From assembly GCF_031954525.1 (NCBI RefSeq), contig NZ_CP134867.1:3968001-4032000 (forward strand): DNA of 64,000 nucleotides, in the 5' to 3' direction. A program made the position numbers and the translations under genes. Source of the stretch: Dyella sp. BiH032 (GTDB lineage: Bacteria; Pseudomonadota; Gammaproteobacteria; Xanthomonadales; Rhodanobacteraceae). Shown here in pieces: positions 30,778 to 40,920 of this stretch (position 1 is the first letter of the stretch; the number at the start of each line of letters is the position of its first letter). The notes beneath the pieces were generated by a model that was given only the letters and a program-made list of their open reading frames with translations, had not been told where the DNA came from and searched no databases.

Positions 30778-31075
30778 CTCGCTCTCCGGCAGGAGAGCGA
30801 AACCCTCGCCCCGGAGGGGCGAGACACGACTGGCGACCACCTCGCGACAGGTGGCGGCGAGGCGGCCATCAGCGCCCGTCGCGCACCGCGGGCAACCCCG
30901 CCCCACAACCACCCGCGAACGCGCCAACCTCCCCCAAACCCCAACAAACGGCCGCCCCTGCGCCCCCCCATTCCCCCTCCTCCAAGTGAGACCCCGCTTA
31001 GCAAATCTGTCGCAATAAATTGCTAGCCTCCGCCCCCGAAGGATCCGTTCGGGTCCCAGAAGAGGGAGTGGGTTA
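30778..31075. other. Non-coding region upstream of the secreted nuclease
   Basis: GC-rich repeat remnants (CTCGCCCC-GGA-GGGGCGAG at 30807-30825) give way to a C-rich stretch (30890-30990) and then to AT-richer sequence. TAGCAA (30999-31004) and TTGCTA (31020-31025) form an inverted repeat with a 15-nt spacer about 50-77 nt before the gene, a possible regulator site. No gene seen. Confidence 0.5.
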
Positions 31076-33874
31076 ATGGAAGCAAAGCATGCCCGGCGCG
31101 CCCTATGGGCCGCGCTGCTAGGAATCGTGTCGGTCACCTCCGTGCAGGCGGCCGATCTGAGCATCAGCCAGTTCCGCGTGCGCGGCCCGTCCGGCGGCAA
31201 CGACGAATTCGTGGAACTGTTCAACGGCGGCGCTACGGCGCTCGACCTCTCCGGCTACAAATTCAACGCATCGAACAGCAGCGGTACCACCGGTACGCGC
31301 CTGACCTTCCCAAGCGGTACCGCGATCGCGCCGGGCTGCCACTTGCTGCTGACCAACAGCGCGAGCAGCGGCTATTCCGGCAGCGTGGCCGGCGACCTCA
31401 AGTACAGCACCGGCGTCACCGACGATGGCGGCCTGGCCATTCTCGACGCCAGCGGCCAGATCGTGGATCAGGTGGGCCTCTCCTCCGGCTCCGCGTACAA
31501 GGCGGGCACGCCGCTCGCATCGCTGGGCAGCACCAATGCCGACAAGGGCTACGGCCGCAAGGCCAACGGCGCCGGCGTGCCGCAGAACACCGGCGACAAT
31601 CAGGCCGATTTCGTGGTGGTTTCGCCCACCGCGCCGCATAACGCGGCCAGCGGCTGTGCGGTGATGAATTTGGCGCTGTCGATCGCCGACGCAACGGTGA
31701 CCGTGCGCGGCGCCGCCGACGTCGCGATGCCCTTCGCCATCACGCTCAACCAGCCGGCCCCGGCCGGTGGCGTAAGCGTGCACGTCGCCACTCAGGACGA
31801 CACCGCCACCGTCGCCGCGGGCGACTACGATGCGGTAGACACCACGCTGACCATCGCCGCAGGACAGACCCAGGCGAGCTTCAACGTCAACGTCCACGGC
31901 CGCACCACGGGCGCGCCGGACAAGGCGTTCCTGGTCAAACTGGACCAGCCGACCGGCGGCGCCACGCTCGCGCGCGGCAGCGCCATCGGCGCGATCCTCT
32001 ACGACATCCCGGTCGCCGCGGAAATCTGGCAGATCCAGGGCCGCGAACAGACCTCGCCGCTGTTGGGCAAGTCGGTGAAGACCAGCGGCAACGTCGTCAC
32101 CGCGGTGGGCCCGGCCGGCTTCACCATGCAGACGCCGGACAGCCGTGCCGATGCCGACCCGCTCACTTCCAATGGCGTCTATGTCTTCACCGCGTCCAAG
32201 CCCGCGGTGGTCATCGGCGACGTGGTGGACGTGGATGCGACCGTCGACAACTACTACCACCTGACGGAGTTGAAGAACGCCAAGGTCACGGTGACGGCCC
32301 ACGGCGCGACGCTGCCGAAGGCGGTGGTGTTCGGCGCGAACACGCCCTCGTCCGATCCGAACCATTTGTCCTGCGGCGCGACCAACTTCCAGTGCTTCGT
32401 GGGCATGCGTGTGGTGATCGAGAACGGCATGATCAACACGGGCAACAAGCGCTTCAGCACCGAGCCGTTCGCCGAGGTGAGCATCACCGCCAACGGCAAG
32501 CGCTCGCTGCGCCAGCCGGGCGTGCGTTTCGGCGTGCCGGTGCCGGATGGTGTCGATCTGCCCAACTGGAGCGGCAACCCGGAAGTGTTCAAGATGAACA
32601 CGGACGACTTCGGTGCCGTGCCGATCAATACGCCATTCGTCGCGGGCACCACGTTCCGCGCCGAGGGCGTCATCTCGTACGACTTCGGCGCGTATACCTT
32701 CATCCCGACCACGTTCCAGGTGAAGTACGCCGCACCGATGCCCCGCGCGGTCTCGCCGACGCCGCCGCTGGCGGTGCGCATCGGCGCGTTCAACACCGAG
32801 CGCTTCTGCGACAGCGAATTCAACACCACCTATACCTGCAGCGGCGACAGCAAGGAGCCGACGCCGGAACAGGTGGCGCTGAAGACGCGGCGGCTGTCGG
32901 CTTATATCGGCAGCGTGCTGAAGCTGCCGGACGTGCTCTCGGTAGAGGAGGTGAAGTCGCTGGCCGTGCTGCAGGGCCTGGCCAAGCAGTTGGGCGACGA
33001 CTATCCAGTGAAGTACGAAGCGTTCCTGCTGCCGGGTCATGATCCGAGCGGCATCAACGTGGGCTTCCTGGTGCGCACCGACCGCGTGCGCGTGCAGTCG
33101 GTGCGGCAGCTGGCCGCGGACGAAACCTGGGACGACAACGGCAGCACCGCGTTCGTCCACGATCATCCGCCGCTGCTGCTGACGGCCGAAGTGCGCGGCA
33201 TGCGCTTCCACGTGATCTCGGTGCACCCGAAGGCGCGCACCAATGTCGATAAGGACACTGCCACGGCCGTGCGCGACCGCCAGAAGCGCTTCACCCAGGC
33301 CGTCTCGCTGGCCCGCCAGGTGCAGGACCTGCAGCTGCGCTACCCCTCGCGGCCGCTGCTGGTAGTGGGCGACTTCAACGCCTACCAGTTCAGTGATGGC
33401 TGGGTGGACGTGGTGGGCCTCGTCTCGGGTCGGTACAAGGACAGCGAGAACCTCCTGAAGCTCGGCCAGAACATCGTGCGCCCGGCGCTGTGGAACGCGG
33501 TGGAATCGGTGCCGGAGAACGATCGCTATTCGTTCCTGTTCACCGAAAACTTCGGCGAGATCCAGGGCTACACCAACGCCGGCAGCGGCAATTCAGGCCG
33601 CCAGGTGCCGACGGTGCAGGTGCTCGATCATGCCCTGCTGAACCGCGCCGCCGCCTTCCGTTTTCTGCGCATGCAATACGGCCGCGCCGACCTGGACGCG
33701 CCGGCGCAGACCGAGGCCGACGCCGCCAATGCGGCAGATTGGACCAAGGCGATCGGCGCGTCGGATCACGACGGTTTCGTGGTCGATCTGTTCGCCCCGG
33801 CCTTCTTCGATCCGCATGGTGAGCATGATCGCGGGCACGACGACGAGCATGGCCATCACGGCAAAGACCACTGA
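31076..33874 (+). CDS. Secreted ExeM/NucH-type nuclease with lamin-tail and Calx-beta-like domains
   Basis: A 932-residue exported protein. A signal peptide (ending VTSVQA) is followed by a lamin-tail domain (about 25-165: ISQFRVRGPSGGNDEFVELF, LDLSGYKFNAS), a Calx-beta-like domain (about 205-300: ATVAAGDYDAVDTTLTIAAG), an OB-like region, and a C-terminal endonuclease/exonuclease/phosphatase domain from about residue 565 (RIGAFNTERFCD, LSVEEVKSL, LLVVGDFNAYQFSDG, and GASDHDGFVVDL with the terminal catalytic His). The last 25 residues are almost only His, Asp, Glu and Gly, possibly metal-binding. The family degrades extracellular DNA for phosphate or biofilm turnover. Ribosome site GAGGGAG; terminator directly after. 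Confidence 0.88.
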   Translation: MEAKHARRALWAALLGIVSVTSVQAADLSISQFRVRGPSGGNDEFVELFNGGATALDLSGYKFNASNSSGTTGTRLTFPSGTAIAPGCHLLLTNSASSGYSGSVAGDLKYSTGVTDDGGLAILDASGQIVDQVGLSSGSAYKAGTPLASLGSTNADKGYGRKANGAGVPQNTGDNQADFVVVSPTAPHNAASGCAVMNLALSIADATVTVRGAADVAMPFAITLNQPAPAGGVSVHVATQDDTATVAAGDYDAVDTTLTIAAGQTQASFNVNVHGRTTGAPDKAFLVKLDQPTGGATLARGSAIGAILYDIPVAAEIWQIQGREQTSPLLGKSVKTSGNVVTAVGPAGFTMQTPDSRADADPLTSNGVYVFTASKPAVVIGDVVDVDATVDNYYHLTELKNAKVTVTAHGATLPKAVVFGANTPSSDPNHLSCGATNFQCFVGMRVVIENGMINTGNKRFSTEPFAEVSITANGKRSLRQPGVRFGVPVPDGVDLPNWSGNPEVFKMNTDDFGAVPINTPFVAGTTFRAEGVISYDFGAYTFIPTTFQVKYAAPMPRAVSPTPPLAVRIGAFNTERFCDSEFNTTYTCSGDSKEPTPEQVALKTRRLSAYIGSVLKLPDVLSVEEVKSLAVLQGLAKQLGDDYPVKYEAFLLPGHDPSGINVGFLVRTDRVRVQSVRQLAADETWDDNGSTAFVHDHPPLLLTAEVRGMRFHVISVHPKARTNVDKDTATAVRDRQKRFTQAVSLARQVQDLQLRYPSRPLLVVGDFNAYQFSDGWVDVVGLVSGRYKDSENLLKLGQNIVRPALWNAVESVPENDRYSFLFTENFGEIQGYTNAGSGNSGRQVPTVQVLDHALLNRAAAFRFLRMQYGRADLDAPAQTEADAANAADWTKAIGASDHDGFVVDLFAPAFFDPHGEHDRGHDDEHGHHGKDH

Positions 33875-33894
33875 TCGAAGCCGGTCATGACGAA

Positions 33895-33929
33895 AAGACC
33901 GCACCCGGCGACGGGTGCGGCTTTTTTTT
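33895..33929 (+). terminator. Rho-independent terminator of the secreted nuclease
   Basis: Stem CCGCACCCG/CGGGTGCGG with a GCGA loop followed by eight T residues. Confidence 0.92.
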
Positions 33930-33987
33930 GCCCTTCGGCGCATGCCGCAAGGCCATGACGACGAGCCGTCTGCGCCGGCCTGGTGGA

Positions 33988-34977
<990 letters not shown>

Positions 34978-35012
34978 CTAGCATGCGGCCGGAACCGGAG
35001 CGTTCGGCCGCC

Positions 35013-36416
35013 TTAGAAGAGCTTGCCCGGATTGAGGACGCCGCGGGGATCGAAGACTTGCTTCAGTCCACGCATCAGCGCGATTTCCGCCGCGCTGCGC
35101 GTACCTTCCAGGTACGGCTTCTTCACCAGCCCGATGCCGTGCTCGGCCGAGATGCTGCCGCCGTGCCGCTGCAACACGCCAGCCAGCAGCCTGGTCACGT
35201 GCTCGCATTGGGCGATGAAATCCGCGTCGGCCAGCTCGGCCGGCTTGAGCACGTTGATGTGCAGGTTGCCGTCACCGATGTGACCGAACCACACCACTTC
35301 GAAGTGCGGGTATTCGCGACCCAGCAGCGCCTGGATCTCTTCGAGAAACGCCGGCAGCGCGCCAATGCGCAGGGAGATGTCGTTCTTGTAGGGCTTGTGC
35401 GGCGCCAGGCTTTCGGTGATGCCTTCGCGCAGCCGCCACAGCGCGGCGGCCTGGGCCTCGCTCTGGGCGATGGCGCCATCGGCGATCCAGCCTTCGTTGA
35501 CACCCTGCTCGAACGCCGCCAGCGCGGCATCCTGTGCCGATTCGTCGGCCGCGTCGAACTCCGTCACCACGTAGAACGAATGGTCGCCGTCGATCGCGCG
35601 CTGCGCACCGTGCGCCAGCACGTGGCGCAAAGCCACGTCGGTGAAGAACTCGAATGCCTGCAGTTTCAGCCGCGCGCGGAACAGTGCGAACACCTGCATC
35701 AGCGCCGCCATGTCCGGCAACGCCAGCAACATCACCTGCGACGGCGGCGGCGGATCGGTGAGGCGCAGCGTCGCCTCCACCACCACGCCGAGCGTGCCTT
35801 CGGAGCCGATCGTCAGGTGGCGCAGGTCGTAGCCGCTGGAGTTCTTGATCAGCCCGCGGTTGAGCTCGAGCAACTCGCCGTTGCCGGCCACCACCTTGAC
35901 CCCGGCGATCCATTCGCGGGTATTGCCATAGCGGATCACCCGGATGCCGCCGGCGTTGGTGGCAATGTTGCCGCCGATCGAGCACGAGCCGCGCGCTGCG
36001 AAATCCACGGGATAGATCAGCCCATGGTTGCGCGCCGCTTCCTGCGCCGCCTGCAGGGTGATGCCCGCCTGCACGGTGAGGCTGCGATCGATGGCATCGA
36101 AGCCGAGCACCCGGTTCATCCGCTCCAGGCTGAGCACCAGTTCGCCATGCGCCGCCACGGCTCCGCCCGACAGGCCGGTGCGCCCGCCGGAAGGCACCAG
36201 CGCGATGCCGTGCTCGTTCGCCCAGCGAATGATGGCCTGCACCTCTTCCACCGCCGCGGGAAACGCGATGGCGAGCGGCGCCGGGGTCCAGCGACGGGTC
36301 CAGTCGCGGCCGTAGTGCTCCAGGTCCGATGGCTCGGTCAAGAGGCGCAGAGACGGCAGACGGGCGGCCAGTTCGGCCAGGGCGGCGGCATTCGGGGCCG
36401 GGTCGGGCGAGGTCAT
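35013..36416 (-). CDS. FAD-binding oxidase, D-2-hydroxyglutarate dehydrogenase-like
   Basis: GlcD/DLD-family flavoprotein, 467 residues. The FAD-binding part has PSGGRTGLSGGAVAAHGE, PVDFAARGSCSIGGNIATNA and IGSEGTLGVVVEATLRL; the C-terminal catalytic part has FGHIGDGNLHINVLKPAE and SAEHGIGLVKKPYLEG. It is transcribed divergently from serA, 102 nt away. In Pseudomonas a D-2-hydroxyglutarate dehydrogenase of this family removes the D-2-hydroxyglutarate made by SerA when 2-oxoglutarate regenerates its NAD, so the linkage favours that role over glycolate or D-lactate oxidation. GGAG stands 7 nt before the ATG at 36416. Confidence 0.85.
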   Translation of the reverse strand: MTSPDPAPNAAALAELAARLPSLRLLTEPSDLEHYGRDWTRRWTPAPLAIAFPAAVEEVQAIIRWANEHGIALVPSGGRTGLSGGAVAAHGELVLSLERMNRVLGFDAIDRSLTVQAGITLQAAQEAARNHGLIYPVDFAARGSCSIGGNIATNAGGIRVIRYGNTREWIAGVKVVAGNGELLELNRGLIKNSSGYDLRHLTIGSEGTLGVVVEATLRLTDPPPPSQVMLLALPDMAALMQVFALFRARLKLQAFEFFTDVALRHVLAHGAQRAIDGDHSFYVVTEFDAADESAQDAALAAFEQGVNEGWIADGAIAQSEAQAAALWRLREGITESLAPHKPYKNDISLRIGALPAFLEEIQALLGREYPHFEVVWFGHIGDGNLHINVLKPAELADADFIAQCEHVTRLLAGVLQRHGGSISAEHGIGLVKKPYLEGTRSAAEIALMRGLKQVFDPRGVLNPGKLF

Positions 36417-36518
36417 GGCAACTCCGGTGGCGGGTCGCCCAGCCTGCCAGCCCCAGCCGTTGCGGTCCAGTGCTGCGCTGCCGCATAGTGCGGGTTTGCG
36501 AAACCCGTCCGGCGGCCC

Positions 36519-37751
36519 ATGAAAACCTCGTTTCCGAAAGAAGACATCAAGGTCCTCCTCCTGGAGGGCGTCAGCCCGAGCGCCGTGGAAACCTTCCGCC
36601 GCGCCGGCTACAGCCAGATCGAGTACCACGAGAAATCGCTGCCGGAAACCGAGCTGAAAGCGCGCATCGCCGAAGCGCACATCGTGGGCATCCGCTCGCG
36701 CAGCCACCTCACCGCCGAAGTGCTGGAACAGGCGCGCCGGCTGATCGCCGTCGGATGCTTCTGCATCGGCACGAACCAGGTGGACCTGGAGGCGGCGAAG
36801 ATTCACGGCGTGCCGGTGTTCAATGCCCCCTACTCCAACACCCGCAGCGTGGCCGAGCTGGTGATCGCCGAGGCGATCATGCTGTTGCGCGGCATCCCGC
36901 AGAAGAACGCGCTGTGCCACCGCGGCGGCTGGACCAAGTCCGCGGCCGGCAGCTACGAAGTGCGCGACAAGGTGCTGGGCATCGTCGGCTACGGCCACAT
37001 CGGCACCCAGGTGGGCGTGCTGGCCGAAGCCCTGGGCATGCGGGTGATCTTCCACGACATCGAGACCAAGCTCTCGCTGGGCAACGCCCGCGCCGCCGGC
37101 AGCCTGGACGACCTGCTGGAACGCGCCGACGTGGTGACCTTGCATGTGCCGGAGACGCCCGCCACCAAGCTGATGATCGGCGCCACCGAGCTGGCGAAGA
37201 TGCGCAAAGGCTCGCTACTGATCAATGCCTCGCGCGGCACCGTGGTGGACATCGACGCGCTGGCCGCCGCGCTGCATGCCGGCCATCTGGCCGGCGCGGC
37301 GGTGGACGTCTTCCCGATGGAACCCAAGGGCAACGACGATCCGTTCGTCTCGCCGCTGGTCGGCATGGACAACGTGATCCTCACCCCGCACATCGGCGGC
37401 AGCACGCTGGAAGCGCAGGACAACATCGGCATCGAAGTGGCGAGCAAGCTGGTGCGGTACAGCGACAACGGTTCGACGCTGTCGGCGGTGAACTTCCCCG
37501 AAGTGACCCTGCCCGAGCATCCGAACAGCCGGCGCCTGCTGCACATCCATCGCAACGTTCCGGGTGTGCTGTCGCGCATCAACGAGCTGTTCTCGGCGGG
37601 CAACATCAACATCGACGCGCAGTTCCTGCAGACCGATCCGCAAGTGGGCTACGTGGTGATCGACGTCTCGGCCGACAAACAGCAGGCTGGCGTATTGAAG
37701 GACAAGCTCGCCGCCATCCCCGGCACGCTGCGCAGCCGCGTACTTTATTGA
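36519..37751 (+). CDS. serA: D-3-phosphoglycerate dehydrogenase
   Basis: First enzyme of serine biosynthesis, 410 residues, same length as E. coli SerA. The nucleotide-binding motif is IVGYGHIGTQVGVLAEALGM (about 157), active-site segments are INASRGTVVDIDAL and LTPHIGGSTLEAQ with the catalytic His, and the C-terminal 75 residues form an ACT domain (HRNVPGVLSRINELFSAGNI) for feedback inhibition by serine. The order of motifs is complete. No strong ribosome site is visible. Just after the stop a 12-bp motif TGAGCGATCGCC occurs twice (37749-37760, 37763-37774). Confidence 0.96.
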   Translation: MKTSFPKEDIKVLLLEGVSPSAVETFRRAGYSQIEYHEKSLPETELKARIAEAHIVGIRSRSHLTAEVLEQARRLIAVGCFCIGTNQVDLEAAKIHGVPVFNAPYSNTRSVAELVIAEAIMLLRGIPQKNALCHRGGWTKSAAGSYEVRDKVLGIVGYGHIGTQVGVLAEALGMRVIFHDIETKLSLGNARAAGSLDDLLERADVVTLHVPETPATKLMIGATELAKMRKGSLLINASRGTVVDIDALAAALHAGHLAGAAVDVFPMEPKGNDDPFVSPLVGMDNVILTPHIGGSTLEAQDNIGIEVASKLVRYSDNGSTLSAVNFPEVTLPEHPNSRRLLHIHRNVPGVLSRINELFSAGNINIDAQFLQTDPQVGYVVIDVSADKQQAGVLKDKLAAIPGTLRSRVLY

Positions 37752-37876
37752 GCGATCGCCACTGAGCGATCGCCGAGGCGGGGAGATGCGGTCCCCGCCG
37801 ATACATGCCCTTCACCGGACCACGCGTAAAGGTGGCGGGGACGCGATCCACCGATCAGACGCCCACCGTGCGCGCC

Positions 37877-38884
37877 ATGAGCAAAATCGTCCTGCCGGAC
37901 CGCATGATCGAGATCGGGATCACCACGCCCGGTCCGCCCGAGGTATTGCAGCCGCGCACGGTGCCGTTGCCCGTGCCGGCGCGGGACGAACTGCTGGTGA
38001 AGGTGGAAGCCGCCGGCGTTAACCGACCCGACGTCATCCAGCGGATGGGGCACTACCCGATGCCGCCTGGCGCGCATCCCACGCCGGGCCTGGAAATCGC
38101 GGGCGAGGTAGTGGCGCTGGGAAGCGACGCGCAGGGGTTCGCGCTCGGTGACCGCGTCTGCGGGCTGACCAACGGCGGCGGCTATGCGGAGTACTGCGCC
38201 CTGCCAGCGGGGCAGGCCCTGCCCATTCCCGATGGCGTCGATGCCATCCGTGCCGCGGCCATTCCCGAAACCTTCTTCACCGTGTGGGCCAATCTGTTCC
38301 GGATCGGCCGCGCGACGCCGGGGGAGCGGGTGCTCATCCATGGTGGCACGAGCGGTATCGGTACCACGGCGCTCATGCTGTGCCGCGAGTTCGGCATCAC
38401 CGCTTTCGCCACCGCCGGCAGCGAACACAAGTGCGCGGTGGTGCGCCACCTGGGCGCCGAGGCGATCAACTACCACAAGGAGAACTTCGCGCTCGCCATT
38501 CTCGGCAAGACCGAGGGGCACGGCGTCGACGTGATCCTGGACATCATGGGCGGCTCATACTTCGAACGGAACCTGGCCTCCCTGGCGCGCGATGGCCGGC
38601 TGGTCGTCATCGGCTTTCTGGGGGGCACGCGTGCGGAGGTGGTCGACCTGCAGACCCTGGCGCTCAAGCGCGCCACGGTCACCGGCTCCACCATGCGGGC
38701 CCGCAGCCCGGCGGAGAAGGCCGAGATCGCCAACGACCTGCGCGCGCACGTGTGGCCCGTGCTGACCGCCGGCCGCTGCCTGCCGATCGTCCACGAGGTG
38801 TTTCCGCTCACCCGCGCGGTCGAGGCGCATCGCCTGATGGAAAGCGGGGAGCACGTCGGGAAGATCGTGCTGAAGGTCGCCTAG
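37877..38884 (+). CDS. NAD(P)H quinone oxidoreductase, zinc-independent MDR family (PIG3-type)
   Basis: Medium-chain dehydrogenase/reductase of 335 residues. The N-terminal GroES-like domain has VEAAGVNRPDVIQRMGHYPM and GLEIAGEVVALG without zinc ligands; the Rossmann part has LIHGGTSGIGTTALMLCREF, ATAGSEHKCAV and ILDIMGGSYFERNLASL, matching the p53-inducible quinone oxidoreductase subgroup. The ATG at 37877 (MSKIVLPDRMIEI) gives the usual N-terminus; an upstream ATG at 37805 would add 24 unconserved residues. Its stop overlaps the 3' end of the convergent membrane-protein gene by 4 nt. Confidence 0.9.
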   Translation: MSKIVLPDRMIEIGITTPGPPEVLQPRTVPLPVPARDELLVKVEAAGVNRPDVIQRMGHYPMPPGAHPTPGLEIAGEVVALGSDAQGFALGDRVCGLTNGGGYAEYCALPAGQALPIPDGVDAIRAAAIPETFFTVWANLFRIGRATPGERVLIHGGTSGIGTTALMLCREFGITAFATAGSEHKCAVVRHLGAEAINYHKENFALAILGKTEGHGVDVILDIMGGSYFERNLASLARDGRLVVIGFLGGTRAEVVDLQTLALKRATVTGSTMRARSPAEKAEIANDLRAHVWPVLTAGRCLPIVHEVFPLTRAVEAHRLMESGEHVGKIVLKVA

Positions 38885-39630
38885 CCCAGCGCGGCATGCA
38901 GCAGCGCCAGCCAGCCCGCGGGCGCCGCGAACGCCAGGTAGAGCGCGAGCGCCTGCCCGGCCATCACGCATGGCAGGCCGATCCGATAGACCTGATGCAC
39001 GCGGCCTTCCACCACCAGGTCGCGCAACAAGCCCAGGCCGATCAGCCCGTCGACGTACAGGTACCAGGTATTGACCGGCACCAAGGCCCGCGGGAAACGG
39101 GCGAACGCGGCAACGGTCAATGCGCAGGTGGCGATCAACATAAGCCGCCGGTGGAACGCCGGCTGCCTGCGCCAGTGCAGCGCGAAGCCGAAGCTCACGG
39201 CGAAGGTCAGCATGTCGTTGAAGGAGATGGCCAGGAAGGCGTCATGCACTGGTCCCTGCCGCACATGCCATTGCCGCATCATCAGCGCGGTGGCCACGCC
39301 CAGCACAGGCAAGGCAATGCCCAGGCCCGCGCCGAACCGGCCGAGCCACCGATGCAGACGCACACCATGCAGCCGCACCAGCCCCGATTGCATGAGGAAC
39401 AGGACGACCCAGCCGGTACATACCAGGGCGTGGGCATGCAGGACCCACGGCAATGGCTGCGCCTCCGGCCGATGCAGCAGCCGTTCGTCCAAGCCCCGAC
39501 CGAAGCCGTAGACAACCACCACCAGTACGAGCCAGGCCATGCCGAAGTAGAACCAGCGTTCGAGCGCATTGCGGCAGCGGTCGACGAAACCCGCGGACGC
39601 GGCCACGGCGATCGGGGGGAAGGTCTTCAT
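38881..39630 (-). CDS. Multi-pass membrane protein of unknown function
   Basis: A 249-residue protein with about six or seven hydrophobic helices: WFYFGMAWLVLVVVVYGFG, WVLHAHALVCTGWVVLFLMQ, FGAGLGIALPVLGVATALMM and others. Conserved-looking His residues occur at helix ends (LHAHALVCTG, HGVRLHRWLG, WHVRQGPVHDAF), reminiscent of haem-binding membrane proteins, but no family can be named with certainty. The ATG at 39630 has GAGAGG 4-9 nt upstream. It stands alone between convergent and divergent neighbours. Confidence 0.72.
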   Translation of the reverse strand: MKTFPPIAVAASAGFVDRCRNALERWFYFGMAWLVLVVVVYGFGRGLDERLLHRPEAQPLPWVLHAHALVCTGWVVLFLMQSGLVRLHGVRLHRWLGRFGAGLGIALPVLGVATALMMRQWHVRQGPVHDAFLAISFNDMLTFAVSFGFALHWRRQPAFHRRLMLIATCALTVAAFARFPRALVPVNTWYLYVDGLIGLGLLRDLVVEGRVHQVYRIGLPCVMAGQALALYLAFAAPAGWLALLHAALG

Positions 39631-39762
39631 GTAGCCTCTCGGCGAACAGGGGGCCCTACCCTCGCCAGGCCGGATGTTCGAGTCCTGAAATGGGTCTGAA
39701 ATGCCGTTGAAGAACTCTGAAGGCGCACGATACGGCCGACGCGCTCGACCAAGGAGAACGCA

Positions 39763-40071
39763 ATGAAAGCCAGCTGCAGCCATCTCGATGGCATCCGCGA
39801 CGTCACCCCCAGCGCCGCCGGGTGCGAGGAATGCCTGAAGATCGGCAGCCCATGGGTCCACTTGCGTATCTGCCGGACCTGCGGCCATGTCGGCTGCTGC
39901 GACGATTCACCCAACCGGCACGCCACCAAGCATTACCGCCACACCGGCCACCCCATCATCGAGGGCTACGACCCGCCGGAAGGCTGGGGCTGGTGCTATG
40001 TGGATGAGGTTTCATTCGACCTTTCGGACCGCAAGACGCCCCACCCTGGTCCGATCCCGCGCTACGTCTAG
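39763..40071 (+). CDS. UBP-type zinc-finger protein
   Basis: A 102-residue protein consisting of one ZnF-UBP domain. Zinc ligands are visible as CSHLD near the N-terminus, GCEECLKIGSPWVHLRICRT with two Cys, CGHVGCCDDSPNRHATKHYR and HTGHPII. In eukaryotes this fold binds the C-terminal Gly-Gly of ubiquitin; in bacteria it occurs as short free-standing proteins of unknown role. AAGGAGA lies 4 nt before the ATG. It is followed by a terminator shared with the convergent tRNA-Pro. Confidence 0.9.
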   Translation: MKASCSHLDGIRDVTPSAAGCEECLKIGSPWVHLRICRTCGHVGCCDDSPNRHATKHYRHTGHPIIEGYDPPEGWGWCYVDEVSFDLSDRKTPHPGPIPRYV

Positions 40072-40083
40072 GGCCGCCTAAAA

Positions 40084-40108
40084 GAAAGGCGCCACGAGGG
40101 CGCCTTTC
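40084..40108. terminator. Hairpin between the zinc-finger gene and tRNA-Pro
   Basis: Perfect 10-bp stem GAAAGGCGCC/GGCGCCTTTC with a 5-nt loop. On the minus strand it is followed by TTTAG after the A-rich side, so it probably ends the tRNA-Pro transcript and perhaps also the zinc-finger gene. Confidence 0.65.
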
Positions 40109-40125
40109 GAAAACATCACCGTAAT

Positions 40126-40202
40126 TGGTCGGGGCGGCCGGATTCGAACCGACGACCCTTTGCCCCCCAGGCAAATGCGCTACCAGGCTGCGCTACGCCC
40201 CG
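40126..40202 (-). tRNA. tRNA-Pro(GGG)
   Basis: 77 nt with perfect acceptor CGGGGCG/CGCCCCG, encoded CCA, D arm GCGC/GCGC, anticodon stem TTTGC/GCAAA with loop CTGGGGG (anticodon GGG) and T arm GTCGG-TTCGAAT-CCGGC. It closes the thrS-merR cluster. Confidence 0.97.
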
Positions 40203-40282
40203 ACGCTACGGCAAGTGGGAAAGTCTAGCAGCTAGGCCATGCTTTTCAAAAGAGCACGGCCCGCGAAAGCGGCGAACCGCGC

Positions 40283-40639
40283 TCAGCGGCGCAGCAGGCT
40301 CAGGACTTCTTCCAGCTCCATGCGCACCTGGCGCACGATCTGGTGGGAAATGCTCGATTCCATGCGCGCCTGCGGGCCTTCCAGCCGGGCGCGCGCGCCG
40401 GTGATGGTGAAGCCTTCGTCGTACAGCAGGGCGCGGATCTGCCGGATCATCAGCACGTCGTGGCGCTGGTAGTAACGGCGGTTGCCGCGACGCTTGACCG
40501 GATTGAGCGCGGGAAACTCCTGCTCCCAGTAGCGCAGCACGTGCGGCTTCACGCCACACAGCTCGCTGACCTCACCGATGGTGAAGTAGCGCTTGGCCGG
40601 AATGGCCGGGAGTTCGGTGTTATTCCCTTGGTCCAGCAT
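40283..40639 (-). CDS. MerR-family transcriptional regulator
   Basis: Short MerR-type protein of 118 residues: helix-turn-helix [20 protein letters not shown] with WEQEFP, wing motif [20 protein letters not shown], then [18 protein letters not shown] and a C-terminal dimerisation helix ending [10 protein letters not shown]. There is no ligand domain. It is the gene that conventionally follows ihfA in gammaproteobacteria; its start overlaps the ihfA 3' end by 20 nt, implying coupling. Targets unknown. Confidence 0.93.
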   Translation of the reverse strand: MLDQGNNTELPAIPAKRYFTIGEVSELCGVKPHVLRYWEQEFPALNPVKRRGNRRYYQRHDVLMIRQIRALLYDEGFTITGARARLEGPQARMESSISHQIVRQVRMELEEVLSLLRR

Positions 40640-40919
40640 AGCTCTCCACTCTCACCTTGAGTTTCTGCCCCGGACGGAACGTCACCACGCGGCGGGCGGA
40701 GATCGGAATCTCCTCGCCGGTCTTCGGGTTGCGTCCCGGACGCTGGTTCTTCTGACGCAGGTCGAAATTGCCGAAGCCGGACAGCTTCACCTGCTCGCCT
40801 TTTTCCAACGCTTCGCGGACGACCTCGAAATAGGCGTCCACGAATTCCTTTGCCTCGCGCTTGTTGAGGCCCACCTCGAGAAAGAGGCGCTCGGCCATCT
40901 CCGCCTTGGTCAGCGCCAT
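40620..40919 (-). CDS. ihfA: Integration host factor subunit alpha
   Basis: DNA-bending protein of the HU/IHF family, 99 residues, partner of IhfB. It starts [20 protein letters not shown] and carries the DNA-intercalating beta-arm [20 protein letters not shown] with the tip proline. It directly follows pheT with a 1-nt gap, as in E. coli, where ihfA is cotranscribed with pheST. GAGGA stands 4 nt before the ATG. Confidence 0.97.
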   Translation of the reverse strand: MALTKAEMAERLFLEVGLNKREAKEFVDAYFEVVREALEKGEQVKLSGFGNFDLRQKNQRPGRNPKTGEEIPISARRVVTFRPGQKLKVRVESYAGPRE

Positions 40920-40920
40920 G

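Noticed and set aside
31118-33226. A 702-codon minus-strand frame opposite the secreted nuclease
   Set aside because: His/Arg-rich antisense frame with no domain; the + strand has all nuclease motifs.
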